From positions 50,591,025-50,655,024 of the forward strand of contig OX344763.1 of assembly GCA_947034895.1 (NCBI GenBank): 64,000 nucleotides of DNA, in the 5' to 3' direction. The notes beneath the pieces were generated by a model. The model worked only from the letters and a program-made list of their open reading frames with translations. It had not been told where the DNA came from and made no database searches. The translations under genes were made by a program, and so were the position numbers. The stretch comes from Rhytidiadelphus loreus (taxonomy: Eukaryota; Streptophyta; Bryopsida; Hypnales; Hylocomiaceae). Below, one piece after another: positions 58,433 to 64,000 of this stretch (position 1 is the first letter of the stretch; every line of letters starts with the position of its first letter).

Positions 58433-58470
58433 CTATAAGAAACCTGTCTTTTTTTTGGATGTCTAACAAA
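58433..58470 (+). mobile_element. Isolated CACTA-like terminus
   Basis: TACTATAAGAAACCTGTC differs from the MITE terminus only by the first base (C to T) and inner positions. No matching opposite end was found nearby, so this is a fragment or a longer element whose other end I cannot see. Confidence 0.35.
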
Positions 58471-58812
58471 AAATGTAGTGTGTCCAAGGTGGACATGCTA
58501 TATCCAAAAGAATATTGAGATGTACACTAGACAGATGTAACAAAAGTGTAGATTTATGTAGATGTTGTAGAAAATTGAAGAAAATTATGGTCACAACATG
58601 TAGGTGCTAGCAAAAACAACTATGTTGTTAAAGACAAGACTACAAATATAATGATGTTTGAAAGATTGTCCGAGAAAACAATCATTGCTACGTTAGCATC
58701 TCTAGTCCATTTTAACTGTTGGTAAATTAGTAGAAATTACTGTGGTCTAGGAGAAAATAATTGCTCGAGGTGGAAAAAAAGATGATGGACAAGCAGTTTA
58801 GGTTTAAAAAGA

Positions 58813-58934
58813 TGACTTGGCATTTGACGTGGTATATGACATAGAAATTTAGTGATGTGGGCATGAAAAATGCTGACTTGGCATTTGACGTGGCATTTGA
58901 AATGGAAATTCAGTGATGTGGACACGAAAATGTT
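58813..58934 (+). repeat. 61-bp tandem duplication
   Basis: Two units, starting at 58813 and 58874, share TGACTTGGCATTTGACGTGG and GAAATTCAGTGATGTGG with several substitutions. A third partial unit with GATGTAGCATGCCATGTC follows. Non-coding. Confidence 0.7.
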
Positions 58935-61263
58935 GATGTAGCATGCCATGTCAGCATACAAGGTCCATCCATGTCATATTTATTAGATATTCTTGTGGAC
59001 ATCAAATGGAATGTACAAATGTTTTTAAAGGCATTAAGTTGTTTCTAAAGACATTATTTTTGGCATCATCGTCTTCACCTTCCTGTGATTATGACTTGGT
59101 AGTGTATAACATGCAATTTACTATGTGATTATGTTTGAGCAAATAGACTAATCTTCAACGAATGAAGAAAGGCATGTTTAGCGATGTTCACATGACTATA
59201 ACATGACTTTTTGCCCATTTTCTGGTGATATAAACGTCTATGAAAGAGTGCTTTCATGCATGCCATGCAAATTGACAAATACTAGAAATGTCCATACTCA
59301 TTGTATATATCTTGTGTTAGGATTATCCACAACACGTCATGTCTGGATTCATCCCCGATGTCGGTCAAGATGAAATCAGGCCGAGAAACGTTGACAGAGG
59401 ATGAATAACTAGAAAAATGGATGGACGGACTCAATGGATGTTTTTAGTCAACAGGTGGGCCTCCGTCAACGAGCATCTGGACGAGTGGGATGGACGGGCT
59501 TTGAATCTTTTGCACTTAACCCCCTAAATGCTCAAGGCACCCAAATCTAGTGTTTGCAAAACTTTGAAGTTAAATAAAACCTAAAAAAGTTGTTATTTTT
59601 AGTAGTATATATTTTTGGGAAGTTCTTCTTGAAGTCTAGTTTTAGCATCAAAAGTTTGATCTTAAAAATAAATGATATTGATTTTTCTATTTAAGATTTT
59701 GTGCAAGGGTACCCATTGCAATCTTGACTTCCTGTAGTATTGAGAGTTCTTTGAAATGAGCCTCAAATACACTAGATCTTGGAGAAAAAATCACATTCAA
59801 AATTCATATAAAAAAATTATAGAGTAGACTTTTAAAAGCCATAAAGGCATAAATTGATTGGAGTTATACATGTTAGGCCCTTTAACCTCATATTTTTTTG
59901 GTCACCAAATTTTTAGATTTGACTTGTAAAAAGAGGATTGGAAGGTTTCACATCATTTTTGTAGTTTTAACACCTTGTCGTGTCACTCTACATCGTTTAT
60001 AGGAGATGTCGTAAACTAGATTACACTAGATTACATGCATACAGGGTGGATGCATGGTTGAGTGGCTCAAAATCTTGTCACACTATCAAAAACTGCACTC
60101 CCCCAATTTTGAAATGCCTTTTAGGTATATTGAATAATTCTAAAAACAAAAAAAAATTCCATTGTTTTAAAGTGAATCTCATTGTAATTAGAATCATGTT
60201 GTTGAATATTACTAAAAACATTTTATAGAAGTGGGGGGGACTTTTAAAAATACATGGGTGTGACAAATCTGTTGTCAACAAATTTTTCAAGGACTTTTTA
60301 GAGATGATTTAATCACCTAAGTGAATATAAAGGACTATGATTCTAGTGGATGTTTTTAGAAAAATTTTAAGAAATTATAATATTAATTTGTAGATGTGTA
60401 TTGAATGTTAGAAAAGGACTTTTGAATGGCTTTATTTACCCTGCATCTTATGAGTTCTTTTTCTCCTTTGTCCTTTTTTATTTTGCAATTTTTTTTTGAA
60501 CTTGAATAATTTTCTCAGTTCTAGGTCCGTTGGAGTTGCTTTGGACTTTTTTGTACATATTTGGGCTTTTAGGTCCTAGTCTGGGAGCAGAGCTTCCTGG
60601 GCTAATGTTCATAAAGGAGAGAAAGGAAGAGATTTGACTGTCAAAGGAGTGTCTGATCGATGGTCGGGAGGAAGACCTTGGTAACAACTACCTGCAACCC
60701 TACAGCGTCAGGGCAAAGCTTAATGATGTTCCTGACATTGTATTCACTCAATGAGCCGCGTGGCTACGGGTTTGGAGTATGTGGATTCCTAGTTGCCGCT
60801 TTTTGCGTTTTCAAAGTTTTCTTTGTAGTTTTGCTTGTGCACGAATCTAGCACTTGCATTTTGAAAATTTTGGTTCAAACTTTCCTTGCTTGCGCCCTCG
60901 CATCCGTCAAAGCGAAAATTGTGGTTGAGATTTCCTTGCACTCGCTGTGTGTCTAGGACCTCCGGGATTTCTTTGTGAAGGTCATTGTTGGATAATGGTT
61001 GCAGAGATCAGTAGCAAGTTCACGATTAGAAGTTTGCTTTATTCTTGCACAAGGTTCGCAACAAGTTCAAGGTTGCATTGTCATTGTGCAAGGTCTATAT
61101 TATGCTTAGGGTTTATTGTGCAAGGTCAATGTTTGTTTCCCTTGTCCATCTGTTGATTTGCTATTGAGTTTTGAGTTGTGTTTTCTCTACAACATTTAGG
61201 ATTTAGAGGTTTTGCATCGAGTTTGTGGAGGTTTAAGGTTTTAGGGCTTATTCTCAAATTGCT
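58935..61263. other. Spacer upstream of gene W
   Basis: AT-rich to about 60480, then somewhat richer in GC to 61263. The latter may be the promoter and leader of gene W. No clear promoter motif and no supported gene. Confidence 0.4.
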
Positions 61264-61269
61264 TTGACA

Positions 61270-62025
61270 ATGGGGAACCAACCTAATAATTATAGACGTT
61301 TAGGCAGCCAATATACAAATGAGCCAGAGAGAATGGTAGAACAGCACTGTCGTAGGAACACAGAGAGGCAACAACAATATCGTGCTGAAAGGAATGTGAG
61401 TAAGCTTCCAGACATATTAGGAAGTGGAAGTGGTTCTGGTGATGTGCCTTCACGTGAGATCAAGAGGGGTGCTCACCGCATTTTAGAGGTGATTGACGAC
61501 ACTTTGCAGGATTTCCCAAGTTTGGAGGCTTGAGGCCATGTTCTGCGGAGGGTACTGGCTTTAAGTATTTCCTCTGGTAATATGTTGTCTTTGTCACTAC
61601 CTTTCAGCAATGAGGGTAGGGTTGAGAGAGATCTTCTGAGTGGGTTGCAAAAATCCCTTCGCGAGGTGAAGTCTGCAAAAACGGTCGCGCAGTTGGCTAC
61701 AAAACATGCTATTTTTACTGCAGTTGTTAGTTCCGGGTGTAGTACGTCTATACGAGGTTAAGCTCGGGCTTTGCAAATTCATCCTAGGAACATTGCGAAG
61801 GCTATAGTTCGTAGAACTACCATGGATTCTAGCGCAATTTTCAAATGAACGCTTTTTGACCGAAAACGGAGAGTGGATGTCCTTTCTGAGTGCACCAAGG
61901 CATTAGTTGCACTGTGGTGGGCATCAGAAACTCAAAATAGTCCAATTGCGAAGGAAGTTGTTTGTTCAAGAATTGGTGTCTCACAATACGATGTGAAGCC
62001 TACGCAGTACTTGATGGAGTCTCAG
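61270..62025 (+). pseudogene. Gene W exon 1: transposon-type gene (decayed)
   Basis: ATG at 61270 (MGNQPNNYRRLGSQY) to donor CTCAG|GTATGT gives exactly 252 codons, phase 0. The N-terminus is Arg/Gln-rich (EQHCRRNTERQQQYRAERN). The distal part includes RALQIHPRNIAKAIVRR and GVSQYDVKPTQYLMESQ, like the region before the cysteine-rich domain of a transposon protein family I recall from seed-free plants and algae. Three stops, TGA 61531, TAA about 61757 and TGA about 61846, fit Arg, Gln and Arg. There are no frameshifts. Confidence 0.5.
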
Positions 62026-62198
62026 GTATGTGCTAACAACCTTCTTGATTTGGTGATTTAGCACCTTCTTCATTTGGCCTCATAGTGGTTGAAACCTTCT
62101 ATTTGATTCACACTATTGTGGAAGTGTCTTTGTGTGTATTCAATTTTGTAGCTGAGTGTTGTGCAATGGAAGTTGCTACTTGTATTGTTTTGTTTCAG

Positions 62199-62230
62199 GA
62201 ACGGTCAGTGAAATACGATGAATGTTTTTA
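62199..62230 (+). pseudogene. Gene W exon 2, 5' fragment
   Basis: Acceptor TTTTGTTTCAG|GAACGG after a 173-bp intron (62026-62198). It reads ERSVKYDECF in phase with exon 1 and is then interrupted. The next coding piece near 63180 begins FQNTHPEII, so the two join as DECF-QNTHPE. Confidence 0.4.
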
Positions 62231-63179
62231 ATACATTTGTACAATTTTTACTGTGCTTAGTTGAACATAGAGTTAATTGACGAAATTTAGTAGATTTTTT
62301 GCTTCTGTGTTGAAAACTAAAGATGGATTTCAATCTGGGTTGAGGGAGCACTTCATACCTTTTCGTCATTCAGGATTTAGGGTTAAGGGCTCAGGTTTGG
62401 TAACTTTTAGTTATTGTTCTCATATGCAGTGTGTAGTCATAGACTTCGAATTCAACTTTCTTTCTTTCCAGCTTAAGATGAGGTAGTGGGGGTGTTAGTG
62501 TAGATTTACAATTCATGATTTGGTTACAACAAGGCTCATTGAGGGAGTCTGACGGGTTTAGGTATAGTGGGGTTGGTAATTTGTCATTGTGCATGGTATT
62601 TATGGTATTCAAAAACACTTGGTTTGGACAATTGACTATAAGGGTGTTCACTGAGGTAGTTGCGGATGTTTGTAGGCATTTGATTTAGACATTTCTCAGT
62701 ACGGGTGCTTGTTGATGGGATTGTGGGTGTTTGGATACTTTATGCTTGGACAATTTTTGTTGCGGGTGTTCTTTGCAGCAGTTTGCGGCAGTCTAGGGTG
62801 TTCACTAAGGGTGTTGCTAGTATTTATGGGCATTAAGGTTAGACAACATTACAATGAAAGTTTGGTTGTTTATTAAAGGGCGTTGTTGGGTGTTCATTCT
62901 CTCTTACCGTTCATTGAGGGTGTTTATGTACAGTTCGGTTTTAGTATTGGACATTGGTTGGTATGAGTCTTTTTTTATGCATAGTAGGGTTATTTTGTTC
63001 AGTGTAGTTTGGTATTTTCTAACTTTAGGTATTCACACATAGTAAGGTTAGACAACAATATCTTTCGGGTATCATTATGGCAGTATAGGATATTTAGGAG
63101 CCTAAGTACATAAGGGGATTGTGTACAGTATTCTAATCTGATTGTTGTGGCAACTTCTACAAATAGAGTTCTATTTGAG
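62231..63179. mobile_element. Insertion (or unrecognised intron) splitting gene W
   Basis: About 0.95 kb of non-coding DNA. It includes degenerate repeats of GGGTGTTCACTAAGGGTGTT and TTTGGACAATT-like words at 62490-63060. Flanks GTTTT (62224-62228) and GTTTC (63180-63184) could be a decayed 5-bp duplication. The ends are not TG...CA, and the splice sites needed for an intron are not present in the right frame. Confidence 0.35.
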
Positions 63180-63705
63180 GTTTCAAAATACACACCCTGA
63201 AATAATTATCGGGAAGAAGTTGTTCGATTTATTGCGGCCTTTTTGGGTCAAAAGAATGAAGGAGCGGAACACTTGCTGCTGCATCTACCACATTGAAATC
63301 ACGGAGTTACTTGAAGCGCTGAACAATATGAGAGTGAAGTCCATGCTGCATGATTGGGGCAACTGCAAATGAGATTGTAAAGAGATTTGTTCTTCATTTG
63401 AAGTGAGTGCTAGCGGCTGCCAAGGTAAGGAGGTGAGGTACAATGGAACCACTAAACTTTGGGAATCAATTGTATGTCCGAAAAATGAGTTTGTCTAGTG
63501 GCATGCAAGGGATTGTATGTATGGTTTGTATGAGAATTGTGGTGTTGATTATTTGCCTATATGCCCTATTGAGGAAGAAGGAACCTCTCCCATTAAAGAA
63601 TCTTCGAAAAGATTTGAAATGAAAAGCATTGTCACCAAAAGAGGAGAGGAGAAACAAAAATTGCATCTTGCTTACAAGTCCATGTCGGAATCTGTAATAG
63701 CTTAG
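63165..63705 (+). pseudogene. Gene W 3' part: cysteine-rich CCC domain (decayed)
   Basis: RFQNTHPEIIIGKKLFDLLR is followed by PFWVKRMKERNTCCCIYHIE, TELLEALNNMR, then TKLWESIVCPKN, WHARDCMYGLYENCGVDYLP and ICPIEEEG. The K-E-R-N-T-C-C-C-x-Y-H signature with later Cys pairs suggests a zinc-binding module. I recall it from an unnamed eukaryotic transposon-type protein family. Stops at 63370 (TGA), 63497 (TAG) and 63703 (TAG) fit Arg and Gln. The downstream catalytic part, if any, would lie beyond the window or behind another insertion. Confidence 0.55.
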
Positions 63706-64000
63706 TATGGACCTTAATAGACTAGGAGAAATTAAAATAGATCAAATTCAAAAAAAAATTAGTTTAGGCATAGACTAGCGGAAACAAATAAATACTTAGA
63801 ATTAGTTTAGACTTCGTTCTGGAACCAGTACGGGAGAATGACGGAACTTGACATCCGGGTGGACGGATTCAGCAGCCGGAACACAGGAAATCGGAACGCA
63901 GTCATTAAATTCGGTAGCTTGCGGCGGTAGACTAGGGATACGTTACAGGGTTCCGTAGCCTGCGTTCCCGTTACAGTGAACATTAGGCGCAGGAATTCTA
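63706..64000. other. Window end, no supported feature
   Basis: The frame of gene W is lost after 63705. GC content rises after 63820 (GGTGGACGGATTC, GCGGCGGTAGAC), perhaps the start of another insertion, but nothing is recognisable. Confidence 0.4.

Overview
This window is repeat-dominated nuclear DNA from a land plant. I infer a seed-free plant (bryophyte, lycophyte or fern), but the sequence does not settle the lineage. The plant signals are one intact, GC-rich, intronless sterol C-24 methyltransferase of the SMT2 type (minus strand, 50821-51933), CACTA-type MITEs, an Au-like SINE candidate, LTRs with TG...CA ends and 5-bp target duplications, and GT-AG introns. The SMT2 gene is the only clearly functional host gene. 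Most of the rest is decayed mobile-element coding sequence and younger insertions nested in it.

Layout. 58-7999: a decayed plus-strand gene (Z), split by a 4995-bp solo LTR (1789-6783) with an exact CAAGG duplication. 9357-14652: a second LTR of the same family in the opposite orientation. Together the two LTRs form a 5-kb inverted repeat that looks like giant terminal inverted repeats but is two separate insertions. 15577-23030: gene Y, plus strand, methyltransferase-like with three introns. It is split by element B1 (16164-22388), which itself holds a third LTR (17928-20824) and a MITE. 29957-23205: gene X, minus strand, seven exons, about 1,900 codons, with a ParB-like segment, a methyltransferase-like segment, a coiled coil and an FCP1/HAD phosphatase-like domain. 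37817-40648: gene D, plus strand, a DUF7869-like protein, head-to-head with X. 40.7-50.5 kb: AT-rich, with a SINE candidate and tandem repeats. 54890-58316: element B2, interrupted by a CACTA MITE. 61270-63705: gene W, a cysteine-rich transposon-type gene in pieces.

Most notable: a 21-bp near-perfect palindrome (half-site TTTAACTCGA, one free base, then the reverse complement) occurs about 25 times. All copies lie in the coding and 5'-leader introns of X and in the leader of D. It sits in repeat units of different lengths (about 91 and 174 bp) whose other sequence is unrelated, so the palindrome itself appears to be what was kept. X and D, and possibly Y, may be parts of one large undescribed mobile element with intron-borne protein-binding arrays.

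Across Z, Y, X, D, W and the B2 ORF there are about 40 in-frame stops. Nearly all fit CAA, CAG or CGA changed to TAA, TAG or TGA, and frameshifts are few. Imperfect target duplications show the same C/T differences. The simplest reading is C-to-T decay of methylated transposon DNA. The SMT2 gene shows none of it.
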